NCBI GenBank assembly: GCA_934316845.1
Contig: CAKRDZ010000012.1
Coordinates: 16,877 to 80,876 of the forward strand
Direction of reading: 5' to 3'
From: an uncultured Eubacterium sp.
GTDB lineage: Bacteria; Bacillota; Clostridia; Lachnospirales; Lachnospiraceae
DNA: 64,000 nt
Each line of letters begins with the position of its first letter. The first letter of the stretch is position 1. A program made the translations under genes and the position numbers. The notes beneath the pieces are model-generated. The model ran no database searches and was not told where the DNA came from. It saw only the letters and a list, made by a program, of their open reading frames with translations. Below, piece after piece: positions 42,229 through 50,730 of this stretch.

Positions 42229-45102
42229 TTATTTCTTTTTCACTGTTACCTTAATCTTCACCACTTCTGTTCCACTCTTAACCGTGATAACGGTCTTTCC
42301 GGCTTTTAAGGCTTTGATCTTTCCGTTTTTACTCACCTTTGCCACCTCTTTGTCTGAAGATTTGAATGTTATCTTCTCCTGCGAAGTCAATGGTGTCCGT
42401 TCCGTCTTTATCTTAAAGGTCTTTCCTTTTTTCAATGTCAGTTTCCGTTTTTTGACATTGGTTACGGTCAATTTCTGTGTCTTAACTTTTTTCTTCTGGA
42501 CTTTTACCTCTACCGAAGCAGATGCACCTCTTTTGGTGGTAACAGTTATGACAGCCGTCCCCGCCTTTTTGGCTTTTATTTTTCCCTTTTTGGTTACGGT
42601 CGCTACCTTAGTATCGGAAGACTCCCATTTTTCGATAGAATCACCCTTAATGAGAGTAACTTTTACTGCCGTTGTGCTTTTTCCTTTCTGCAGTACAAGG
42701 GATGAGACATTTAATGTTACCGTTGATGCCGGCTGTGGTCCCGCAGTTGGCTGTGATGTTGGAGTCACGATCGGTTCCGGTGCCTTCGTTGGCTCTGGCG
42801 TTGGCGTCACTGTCGGTTCCGGTGCCTTCGTTGGCTCTGGCGCTGGCGTCACTGTCGGTTCCGGCGCCTTCGTTGGCTGTGATGTTGGAGTCACCGTCGG
42901 CTCCGGTGCCTTCGTTGGCTCTGGCGTTCCCGTTGGCTCTGATGTTGGGATCACCGTCGGTTCCGGTGCCTTCGTTGGCTCTGACGTTGGGATCACCGTC
43001 GGCTGTGGTGCCTTCGTTGGTTGTGGTGTTCCCGTTGGCTCTGACGTTGGTATCACCGTCGGCTGTGGTGCCTTCGTTGGCTCTGACGTTGGTATCACTG
43101 TCGGCTGTGGTGCCTTCGTTGGCTCTGACGTTGGGATCACCGTTGGCTCCGGCGCCTTCGTTGGTTGTGGTGTTCCCGTTGGTCTGGGAATTTCATTCCA
43201 CTTTGCATAAAGTATCCTGTCTCCGGTCACCGGTGTGGCAAAGTCATAAGCCTTTGTGCAGGCTTCATCCGTATACCAGCCTCCAAAGCTATATCCCGTT
43301 TTCGTTGGATCCTCCGGTTTAGTAACCGCTGTTTCATAATCCGCTGTTTCCACATCGACAGGAGATCCCTCCAAGGAATCAAACGTTACCGTATATGTAT
43401 TGATCGTCCATTTCGCATGTAATGTCATATCTTTTGTCAGCGGCTGACTAAAATCGTAAGCGTTTGTACAGGCTTCGTCCGTATACCAGCCTCCAAAGGT
43501 ATATCCCGTTCTCGTTGGATCCTCCGGTTTAGTAACCGCTGTTTCATAATCCGCTGTTTCCACATCGACAGGAGATCCACACAAGGAATCAAACGATACC
43601 GTATATGTATTGATCGTCCACTTTGCATATAACGTCATATCTTTTGTCACCGGCTGACTAAAATCGTAAGCGTTTGTACAGGCTTCATCCGTATACCAGC
43701 CTCCAAAGGTATATCCCGTTTTCGTTGGATCCTTCGGTCTGGTTACTGCTTCCGGATAAGTTACTGCCTGATCCTCGACAGAAATTGTATCTTCACCTGT
43801 AGAAAAGCGGACCTTGAAAGTGGCCGCATAAAAATCTGTATCTTGAGTAAGAGTAATCGTTTCTCCCGTATCAACCGGTGTTTGTAAATTCTTATCGGTA
43901 CACCACTTTGTTACCGTATAATATTCGGTATCCGGAAGATATGCTGGGTTGATCGTGCTGCCTTTTTTTGCATAATAGGTCTGCGTGTAATCTGAATAAT
44001 GCAGCGTAACAGATACCACCTCATCGCCCTCTGAAAGAGCGGATCGTAAGAGAGTCTTATCCGGCACCAGTCCGCTCGTGTACGCTAATTTCAAACCGGC
44101 ACTGCCGTCGCTGCCGGCTTCTCCGGATGCAAGCGTAGTGCTATCATCATCCGTATAGTAGGTACCTGCCGCGCCACCGGTCCCTCCGGTTCCGGGCATA
44201 TAGGTTACAGTTGCTCCGGAAGAAATGGCATAAAAACTTCCTTTAAAAGAAAGTGCATCGCCGCCGTTACCGCCATTGGTGCCATTTGCTGCTTTTTTGT
44301 TTATTTGATACCAATTTCCAACCTTTTCATAACCAGAATCACCTCGCCCGCCATTGCCACCGGTAAGAGTAAGACGAGCATCGTCACGCACCAACAGGCT
44401 GCCGCCGGTAAAGTTCAGTGCACAGCCTCCCGGAGTACCATCCACTCTGCCTTCGCCATATTTATTCCCACTCACTCCCTGGTATCCATCTGAACCCTTA
44501 ATGGTAACCTGACTTCCACTATCCACTTTCAGTGCGGCACCGGAAAACTCTATCCCGGAACTTCCGTTTCCAGATGGGGCATTAGACGTATTTCCGGCCG
44601 CCGCATTTCCACCGGTGATTTTGACCGTTTCCTGTAAGGTCAGCGATACATATGGTGAAGTAACACGGATAGCGGTGGCACCCTGTCCATCATACCCCAA
44701 CGTTTCGATTCCGTTACCACCTGTTAAATCGGCATTTTTCAAGATCAATGTACCACTCCCGGCAATCTCAAGCGCAGGCGTAGCAGAATCAGATTCATAC
44801 TTAATTTCATCCCGCCCATGGATGGAATAGCCTTTTCCATCCAGAATAACGGTTTCTCCCGGTGCCAGAGTGATCTTTAATCCATTTGTGACATTACCTG
44901 TCAGGGTATAGACGGTCTGTCCCTCTGCATTTGTCGTGATACTGACAGGCGCCCCTGACTCTGCCGTGATCTCTGTCCCATCATTTTCAAGTGTTGCTGC
45001 TTTTACTGTCGTCTTTGTCACGATCTGCCCGGTAAATACCGAGGTAAGTACAATCGCAAGAGCGAGCAGGTATGCAAGCAGTTTTTTGACTTCTTTTTTC
45101 AT
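42229..45102 (-). CDS. Secreted surface protein with InlB B-repeats, Pro/Thr stalk and Ig-like domains
   Basis: A 957-residue exported protein starting MKKEVKKLLAYLLALAIVLT (GGAGAA upstream; the longer frame has no ribosome site). Residues about 45-340 are Gly-rich beta-helix-like (ALEIAGSGTLILKNADLTGG, GNGGRGDSGYEKVG). Three InlB B / Listeria-Bacteroides repeats follow (about 430-640), each with TGYTFGGWYTDEACTNAYDF. The stalk of about 150 residues repeats KAPQPTVIPTSEPT. Two Big_2-like Ig domains close the protein (VLQKGKSTTAVKVTLIKGDS; KVSKNGKIKALKAGKTVITV). No LPXTG anchor is visible. InlB repeats are found in adhesins; role here inferred. Confidence 0.82.
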   Translation of the reverse strand: MKKEVKKLLAYLLALAIVLTSVFTGQIVTKTTVKAATLENDGTEITAESGAPVSITTNAEGQTVYTLTGNVTNGLKITLAPGETVILDGKGYSIHGRDEIKYESDSATPALEIAGSGTLILKNADLTGGNGIETLGYDGQGATAIRVTSPYVSLTLQETVKITGGNAAAGNTSNAPSGNGSSGIEFSGAALKVDSGSQVTIKGSDGYQGVSGNKYGEGRVDGTPGGCALNFTGGSLLVRDDARLTLTGGNGGRGDSGYEKVGNWYQINKKAANGTNGGNGGDALSFKGSFYAISSGATVTYMPGTGGTGGAAGTYYTDDDSTTLASGEAGSDGSAGLKLAYTSGLVPDKTLLRSALSEGDEVVSVTLHYSDYTQTYYAKKGSTINPAYLPDTEYYTVTKWCTDKNLQTPVDTGETITLTQDTDFYAATFKVRFSTGEDTISVEDQAVTYPEAVTRPKDPTKTGYTFGGWYTDEACTNAYDFSQPVTKDMTLYAKWTINTYTVSFDSLCGSPVDVETADYETAVTKPEDPTRTGYTFGGWYTDEACTNAYDFSQPLTKDMTLHAKWTINTYTVTFDSLEGSPVDVETADYETAVTKPEDPTKTGYSFGGWYTDEACTKAYDFATPVTGDRILYAKWNEIPRPTGTPQPTKAPEPTVIPTSEPTKAPQPTVIPTSEPTKAPQPTVIPTSEPTGTPQPTKAPQPTVIPTSEPTKAPEPTVIPTSEPTGTPEPTKAPEPTVTPTSQPTKAPEPTVTPAPEPTKAPEPTVTPTPEPTKAPEPIVTPTSQPTAGPQPASTVTLNVSSLVLQKGKSTTAVKVTLIKGDSIEKWESSDTKVATVTKKGKIKAKKAGTAVITVTTKRGASASVEVKVQKKKVKTQKLTVTNVKKRKLTLKKGKTFKIKTERTPLTSQEKITFKSSDKEVAKVSKNGKIKALKAGKTVITVKSGTEVVKIKVTVKKK
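42745..43190. repeat. Imperfect 24/42-bp repeats coding the PT-rich stalk
   Basis: Modules such as GGTGCCTTCGTTGGCTCTGG recur about ten times with small changes and give APEPTK/APQPTVIPTSEPT in the protein. Repeat number probably varies between strains. Confidence 0.8.
43225..43770. repeat. Three near-identical InlB-repeat segments of about 200 bp
   Basis: GTATACCAGCCTCCAAAG with surrounding sequence occurs at about 43273, 43480 and 43690, period about 207-210 bp. The second and third InlB repeats differ by few bases. This points to recent internal duplication. Confidence 0.75.
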
Positions 45103-45194
45103 TTTCTTTTCTCCTTTTTGATTTTTCTTTCGGCGTTTGATAAACACCGGAATCAATTCATTTACTTTTTTACTTCATCTATATAAAATTTTCT

Positions 45195-45245
45195 CTCCGA
45201 AGTGGTACAACCCGGATAGCACTACCTGTTTTACCACTTTTGGAG
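45195..45245 (-). terminator. Hairpin terminator of the LytTR gene
   Basis: CTCCGAAGTGGTA (45195-45207) pairs with TACCACTTTTGGAG (45232-45245) with one bulge. On the minus strand AGAAAATTTT follows. It separates the regulator gene from the surface-protein gene; the promoter of the latter must lie in 45103-45190, where no clear hexamer pair is seen. Confidence 0.55.
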
Positions 45246-45254
45246 AAGAAAATA

Positions 45255-46073
45255 TTATGCATTGATAACCTTTGCCAGATACAACCGCAATGCCTTCTCA
45301 CTGCTTTTTTCACCCTCGACATATTCGATTTTCGTGATATCCTTTAGGATACACCCACAATGCCCCGGAAATGTCGGGAAGCATGTCACATGCAGATACG
45401 TGTCGATCTCCGGACTGCAATCTATGATTTCCAGGATTCTGCCATATAGGACAACCTGTTCATAACTCCGGAGCCATTTGGCATCCATGTTCGCAAAAAC
45501 AGACCCAAAAGAACTTCCGATCAAATCTTTTAACGGTGTTTTCTCGATTTTGGCAAGTGCTTCATTGCCATAACAGAAAATCCAGTCTACCGCTTCCGCA
45601 TTATCGTCAAATACCATCTCAATATCCGCAAATGCAAATGGCATATGATCAAAACTTCGGTAATGTTCCGCATAATCCTCATAAGTCATCGACTTTTTAC
45701 TCGCACGAAGTTTCTTCAATATCTTCTTCTGATTTTCAAGCTGTGTACAAATGATTCTTTTTTTATTTCGGTTGCTATAGGGAAGTTTCTCTCCGGTATT
45801 TAAAAGAATGTATTCCTTCGTTACAGAATGAATGGCTTTGGATGCTGCGATACACTGGCGGCTGATACGAATAAACGCCTTGCCCAGCTGCTCCTCCAAT
45901 ACCCCTATAGAATTCGAATAATAAAATTGTTTTCCGTCTATCATATAAATCCACGGCTTGGCATGACTTTCTTCTTCTGTTTTCATAGCATACAAAATAT
46001 CCTCCGTATTTATTTTGAATTCCTGCTGTGAAGACTTGTTTTTTACAGTCAGAAATGTCGCTTCTTCCTTCAT
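45255..46073 (-). CDS. LytTR-type transcriptional regulator with PAS-like C-terminal domain
   Basis: A 272-residue soluble protein starting MKEEATFLTVKNK (AGGAG before the ATG). Residues about 10-105 form a LytTR DNA-binding domain (INTEDILYAMKTEE, IRISRQCIAASKAIHSVTKE). The C-terminal part (about 145-270; FADIEMVFDDNAEAVDWIFCYGNEALAKIE, FPGHCGCILKDITK) resembles a PAS sensor. Domain order is reversed from normal response regulators, and no receiver domain is present. It lies upstream of the surface-protein/GT8 cluster, same direction, and may control it. Confidence 0.8.
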   Translation of the reverse strand: MKEEATFLTVKNKSSQQEFKINTEDILYAMKTEEESHAKPWIYMIDGKQFYYSNSIGVLEEQLGKAFIRISRQCIAASKAIHSVTKEYILLNTGEKLPYSNRNKKRIICTQLENQKKILKKLRASKKSMTYEDYAEHYRSFDHMPFAFADIEMVFDDNAEAVDWIFCYGNEALAKIEKTPLKDLIGSSFGSVFANMDAKWLRSYEQVVLYGRILEIIDCSPEIDTYLHVTCFPTFPGHCGCILKDITKIEYVEGEKSSEKALRLYLAKVINA

Positions 46074-46117
46074 ATATGTTCTCCTCATCTGATTTGTTTC
46101 ATCAACCATCACTTATG

Positions 46118-46135
46118 GATTACAACCATGTAATC
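46118..46135. promoter_or_regulatory. Dyad GATTAC-N6-GTAATC upstream of the LytTR gene
   Basis: GATTAC (46118-46123) and GTAATC (46130-46135) form a perfect operator-like dyad 45 bases before the LytTR start. It may be a site for autoregulation; LytTR proteins usually prefer direct repeats, so another regulator is possible. The gene-free stretch 46074-46362 holds this and the yfhO promoter. Confidence 0.4.
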
Positions 46136-46277
46136 TTATCCTATCATAACTGTATCGCAAATTCAATAAAAATATTATTTATTAAAGAGTATTTTGTCCG
46201 CTTTTTGCAAAATTCTTTTGTTTTTCTCGCAATTAAGGAAGTTTTGTTCCTCAAGTCCAAATTCACGCAAAATTGGA

Positions 46278-46306
46278 TTGAAAAGCAGCTTTCTTTCCTT
46301 TATAAT
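46278..46306 (+). promoter_or_regulatory. Strong promoter of yfhO
   Basis: TTGAAA (46278-46283), 17 bases, TATAAT (46301-46306), then 56 bases to the ATG at 46363. Confidence 0.75.
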
Positions 46307-46362
46307 ATATAATATGTTTATACATTTATTACCAAAATTCGTCATTGAGAGGATGGAAGACT

Positions 46363-48732
46363 ATGAAAAAAGAATGGAATGGACGGACTGTATTTTTTCT
46401 GGCTATGGCAATGACACTGATCTGTTTTCTGCCATTTCTAATACGTGATAAAGGATTATTTATTTATTTTGGCGACTACAATATGCAGCAGGTTCCGTTT
46501 TATCTCAAGATACATGAAGCGGTTCGTAATGGACATTTTTTCTGGGATATGACCACGGATCTGGGAAGCAGCATCTATACCAGCTATTCGTTTTATCTGC
46601 TGGGAAGCCCTTTTTTCTGGATAACCGTGCCTTTTCCAAAGCAGGCGGTACCATACCTGCTTCCTTTTTTGCAAATGATAAAGATCGCCCTTGCCTGTCT
46701 TGGAGGCTATTATTATAGCAGACAATTTATCAAAGATACCCGATGTGCCTGCCTAAGCGGTCTTCTTTACGGTTTTAGCGGCTTTACTCTGGTCAGTCTG
46801 GTCTTTAACCATTTTGGAGAAGTCGTTGCCTTTTTCCCATTTTATCTGGTGGCAGCGGACCGGCTTGCACAGAAAAAAAACTATGGCCTGTTTTCACTTC
46901 TTACAGCACTGATGGCGATTACAAATTATTTCTTCTTTTTTGGCGAAGTGCTCTTTCTGCTTCTGTATCTGCTGATACGTTATGGGACAGATGCCGCCCG
47001 GCACATGAAGGAAAAACTCTCTCTTTTAGCACGTTTTATCGCGGAACTCCTGACCGGTGTCTTTCTTTCTGCTTTCTTTCTGCTCCCTTCACTGCTTGCC
47101 GTAGCAGGGAACACCCGTCTGTCAGAAACCATTTTTGACAGAAATCCCCTTATCTATTCGGATGTCAGGACATATCTTGCTCTGTTGAAAAGTCTTGTCC
47201 TGCCACCGGACACCATTCAGGGTGAGACATTGTTCGGAACAGAGGAAGGCACTCTTGCTTCTCTCAGTCTGTTTCTTCCCCTGTTTGCCTGCTGTGGTGT
47301 AATTGCCTATTTTATCCAGAAAAAAGGATGGGATTTTTTCAAAAAATTGTGTCTTGTCTGCCTCCTGCTTGCTGTCATTCCGCTTGGTAATTCTTTGTTT
47401 GTCGCAGGCAATGCCACATATTATACAAGATGGTTTTTTATGCCGCTCCTGCTGATGGCAGTCATGACTGCCTCTGCCGTAGAATCCTTTGAGCCAAAGC
47501 CATTTACCATCGGAACTCTTTTCTGGGGCGGAATGCTGCTCTTCTTTTTGCTGACTAATATAATCACAAAGTCTGCAACTGTCGATGCAGCCGGAATCTT
47601 TTTGATCAAAAACCGTTCTTCTTACGAAACAGAATTGACCGTTGGCATCTGTAGTTTCCTTATTCTTGTCTATCTTGTATGGATTTTGAAAAAAGATACA
47701 AAGAAAAAATATCTCACGGTATTTCTCGGTGCAGCCATTCTCTGCTGTGCTGCGACTTTTTATCTTCATATGAATACCGGTTCAAGTCAGGTCACGGATA
47801 CCGGTAGATTCATCTATAAGAATCAGCTGGATGCGGATACCAGCCAATTTCTTCCCAAAGAGGATGATTTTTACCGGTTTGAGGCAGACACCGGCAGCAA
47901 CCATTATATTTTGACACAGGAAATGCCAGCCATCTCCTGTTTTCTCAGTACTGTCTCAGGCAGTATTATGGATTTCTATAAATTTGCAGGCATCACCCGC
48001 ACGGTATCCAGCCAGATTCCTTATGACCGGACAGCCCTGCGCGATCTATTGTCCGTACGCTACTTCCTTCAGGATGCACAGATGCCGGCAGATTCGGGAG
48101 ATTCTGCACAAGAACTTTTGTCTGCCTATCAGTCAGTGACAAAAGAAAACGGATATTTTGTTTATGAAAATAAAAACTACCTGCATATGGGAACTATTTT
48201 TTCCTATTATATGAAACGTTCCGAATACGAAACTCTTTCTGAAACCCAAAAGGATACGGTACTCCTTCATGCCATGGTGATTGAAGATAAAGACTGTGAA
48301 AATTTGGATGCTTCTCCCGGAGTTACGCTTCTCTCTGCCGAGGATTTTAAAGAAATGACAAAAGACAGCAGACCGGAAGATGACGAAAACGCTCAATGTA
48401 CCGCCCTCAACCAGACAGCCGCCACAACATTCTGCTATGATAATACCAGCCTTACTTTTACCTATGATCATGCCAAAAGTGGTCTTGCATTTTTATCCAT
48501 TCCCTACAGCAGCGGTTTTACTGCTTATGCGGACGGAAAAGAAACACCTCTTTTCGTAACCGATGGCGGCCTGATGACGACAATATTACCTGAGGGTACG
48601 ACTAAGCTTACACTTGTCTACCGGGAACCAGGGCTGATACCCGGTATTGTGATCAGTCTGATCGGGATTGCTCTGCTCGCCGGATGGGTATTGTGGCACA
48701 GACGTTTTCTGAAAAAGAATGTCGGTCGATGA
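46363..48732 (+). CDS. yfhO: YfhO-family membrane glycosyltransferase
   Basis: A 789-residue protein with about 13 spans. The N-terminal YFGDYNMQQVPFYLKIHEAV and FFWDMTTDLGSSIYTSYSFY match the first extracellular loop of YfhO, with acidic residues as in GT-C enzymes. An extracytoplasmic domain follows the seventh to tenth spans (about 480-760). Start at MKKEWNGRTV; an upstream TTG is less likely. YfhO proteins add sugars to lipoteichoic or wall teichoic polymers from lipid-linked donors. The gene is next to, but opposite, the surface-protein cluster. Confidence 0.85.
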   Translation: MKKEWNGRTVFFLAMAMTLICFLPFLIRDKGLFIYFGDYNMQQVPFYLKIHEAVRNGHFFWDMTTDLGSSIYTSYSFYLLGSPFFWITVPFPKQAVPYLLPFLQMIKIALACLGGYYYSRQFIKDTRCACLSGLLYGFSGFTLVSLVFNHFGEVVAFFPFYLVAADRLAQKKNYGLFSLLTALMAITNYFFFFGEVLFLLLYLLIRYGTDAARHMKEKLSLLARFIAELLTGVFLSAFFLLPSLLAVAGNTRLSETIFDRNPLIYSDVRTYLALLKSLVLPPDTIQGETLFGTEEGTLASLSLFLPLFACCGVIAYFIQKKGWDFFKKLCLVCLLLAVIPLGNSLFVAGNATYYTRWFFMPLLLMAVMTASAVESFEPKPFTIGTLFWGGMLLFFLLTNIITKSATVDAAGIFLIKNRSSYETELTVGICSFLILVYLVWILKKDTKKKYLTVFLGAAILCCAATFYLHMNTGSSQVTDTGRFIYKNQLDADTSQFLPKEDDFYRFEADTGSNHYILTQEMPAISCFLSTVSGSIMDFYKFAGITRTVSSQIPYDRTALRDLLSVRYFLQDAQMPADSGDSAQELLSAYQSVTKENGYFVYENKNYLHMGTIFSYYMKRSEYETLSETQKDTVLLHAMVIEDKDCENLDASPGVTLLSAEDFKEMTKDSRPEDDENAQCTALNQTAATTFCYDNTSLTFTYDHAKSGLAFLSIPYSSGFTAYADGKETPLFVTDGGLMTTILPEGTTKLTLVYREPGLIPGIVISLIGIALLAGWVLWHRRFLKKNVGR

Positions 48733-48785
48733 GAGATTTTCTTCCCCATTCATTAAAATCCAAGACACCGTATCCTGCGGTATAT

Positions 48786-48827
48786 GAAAAAGGTGCCGTC
48801 ACAATACATGCAACCGCACCTTTTTTC
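48786..48827. terminator. Bidirectional terminator between yfhO and fabV
   Basis: GAAAAAGGTGC (48786-48796) pairs with GCACCTTTTTTC (48816-48827), giving T-runs on both strands between convergent genes. Confidence 0.85.
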
Positions 48828-48845
48828 ATTTATGCCGAACTCCTA

Positions 48846-50003
48846 TCAGATCTCGACATCCTCACTATAATCTACATTCTCATAGCCAAATCCGAACATA
48901 TGATAAAACTCATCCCAGTATTCTTTGATATCACCGAGAGTCTCGATGGATTCCGAATCTACTTTGTCCCATACTTCGGAAATCTTGTCCTGTACTTCCG
49001 GACGCATCTCATAGTCGTCAAGGCGGATTCTGCCTTCCTCATCGGTTTCCGGTCCATTTGGCAGTTTTTCCATAAACAGGCGGTCCATCTGCTCGATGCA
49101 GCCTTCATGCAGTCCTGCGTCTTTCATCACGCGGTAAAGCAGGGAGATGTAAAGCGGAACGATTGGAATCGCTGCGCTGGACTGCGTTACAAGTGCTTTG
49201 TTTACGGATATGTATGCTTTTAATCCAAGGCTTGCAAAGTCCTCATTCATCTTTACGGAAGTCTGATACAGATGCTTTTTCGCCTGTCCGATGCTTCCCT
49301 CTTTATAGATCGGATGCGTAACTTCCGGTCCGATGTAAGAATAGGCAAGTGTTACGGCATTTTCTGCTACAACACCGGCATCGGCAAGTGCCTGAATCCA
49401 GTCATACCAGTCTTCGCCGCCCATAACCCGGATCGTCGCCTGAATTTCTTCTTCTGTGGCAACCGGAACGGTCACCTCTTTGATCTCATTGGTACGAAGA
49501 TCAATGGTTTTATTGGTAAATGGCTCGCCGACGGTCTTCAGTACAGAAGAAACAGTCGTTCCATCCGGCAAGGTTCTGCGTGGTGCCGCCATACTGTAAA
49601 CAATCATATCAACCTTTCCAAAATTTTCCTTTATGCAGGCAATGACATCTTCTTTCATTTCTTTTGAAAAACCGTCTCCGTTAAAAGATTTTGCAAAATA
49701 GCCATCCTCAGCTGCGAGTTTTTCAAAAGCCAGCGTATTGTAATATCCGGCGGTCGCGGTACGTTTGCCCTTGGCTTCACGCTCAAATGCTACCCCGATC
49801 GTATCTGCTCCATATCCGTAAGTCACGGCGATACGGGATGCCAGACCGTAACCGGTGGAAGAACCGATCACTAACACTTTTTTAGGCCCTTCTACCTGTT
49901 TTTTTTGTTTGGTATACTCAATCTGTCTGCGCACGCTCTCCTCGCATCCTTTCGGATGGGCTGTCGTACATATAAATCCTTTTACCTTTGGCTCAACTAC
50001 CAT
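48846..50003 (-). CDS. fabV: Trans-2-enoyl-CoA/ACP reductase FabV
   Basis: A 385-residue NADH-dependent reductase of the FabV/TER family, slightly shorter than the usual 390-400. The Rossmann motif is VLVIGSSTGYGLASRIAVTYGYG, with acidic FERE after it. MIVYSMAAPRR is a conserved block. The catalytic Tyr and Lys fit YSYIGPEVTHPIYKEGSIGQAKKHL at the family spacing. In Clostridia it works in fatty-acid synthesis or crotonyl-CoA reduction to butyryl-CoA; which one is unknown. It confers triclosan tolerance in other bacteria. Confidence 0.93.
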   Translation of the reverse strand: MVVEPKVKGFICTTAHPKGCEESVRRQIEYTKQKKQVEGPKKVLVIGSSTGYGLASRIAVTYGYGADTIGVAFEREAKGKRTATAGYYNTLAFEKLAAEDGYFAKSFNGDGFSKEMKEDVIACIKENFGKVDMIVYSMAAPRRTLPDGTTVSSVLKTVGEPFTNKTIDLRTNEIKEVTVPVATEEEIQATIRVMGGEDWYDWIQALADAGVVAENAVTLAYSYIGPEVTHPIYKEGSIGQAKKHLYQTSVKMNEDFASLGLKAYISVNKALVTQSSAAIPIVPLYISLLYRVMKDAGLHEGCIEQMDRLFMEKLPNGPETDEEGRIRLDDYEMRPEVQDKISEVWDKVDSESIETLGDIKEYWDEFYHMFGFGYENVDYSEDVEI

Positions 50004-50019
50004 TTTAATCCTCCAATCT

Positions 50020-50706
50020 TTATCTCATGATTACATAAAATAATATCATAAAGAAGTGCAGTACACTTCCTGCGATAACAAATAAATGAAAGATCGAATG
50101 CATATAACGTTTCGTCTTTCCGAGGCCATACAACACGGCTCCGATCGTATAGGCAATTCCTCCGCCGACGAGATATACCATTCCGCCAAAGCCAAGCAGT
50201 TCCATCGTCGGCTTGATAAAGAAAATGATACACCATCCCATACCAAGATAGCAGATCATCGCCATCTTCTTGTATTTTTCCAGATCGATCGCAGTAAATG
50301 TCGCCGCACCAAGACAGCACGCCCACACGATACCAAAGATCACAAATGCGATAACCGGATGATTGACACGGATTCCTGCCAGCGTGATCGCGGTATAGGT
50401 GCCTGCGATCAAAAAATAGATCGTACAGTGGTCAATAACCTGAAATACCTTTTTTGCCCCCTGTGCCGTCAGACCATGATAAATACTTGACATCGCATAC
50501 AGAGCAACCATTGTACCGCCGTAAACTGCCGATGCCACAACGGCCCAGGGATCGCCTTTCAAAGCAGAAAAAATGACGCAGAGTACCAAAGCGGCAATTG
50601 CAAGTGCACCGCCGACGATGTGGGAAACCATATTAAAGATTTCCTCGCCCCTCGTATAATCCGGAAGTGTACGATCCTTTAATTTTGTTCTCTTTTTCTT
50701 TTCCAT
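50020..50706 (-). CDS. PAQR/hemolysin III family membrane protein
   Basis: A 228-residue protein with seven spans. Family motifs: N-terminal YTRGEEIFNMVSHIVGGALA, YAMSSIYHGL after span 2, and the C-terminal HSIFHLFVIAGSVLHFF with the two zinc-ligand His. Bacterial homologues are called hemolysin III, YqfA or TrhA and affect membrane fluidity. It precedes fabV by 16 bases, possibly both concerned with lipid composition. Confidence 0.9.
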   Translation of the reverse strand: MEKKKRTKLKDRTLPDYTRGEEIFNMVSHIVGGALAIAALVLCVIFSALKGDPWAVVASAVYGGTMVALYAMSSIYHGLTAQGAKKVFQVIDHCTIYFLIAGTYTAITLAGIRVNHPVIAFVIFGIVWACCLGAATFTAIDLEKYKKMAMICYLGMGWCIIFFIKPTMELLGFGGMVYLVGGGIAYTIGAVLYGLGKTKRYMHSIFHLFVIAGSVLHFFMILFYVIMR

Positions 50707-50730
50707 CTTCTTACCCTCCGTGTCTACATA

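Noticed and set aside
42080..43210. Plus-strand frame with VGSGVGVTVGSGAF repeats, resembling a trimeric adhesin
   Set aside because: It is the mirror of the PT-rich stalk and Ig domains of the surface protein on the minus strand; no signal or start context.
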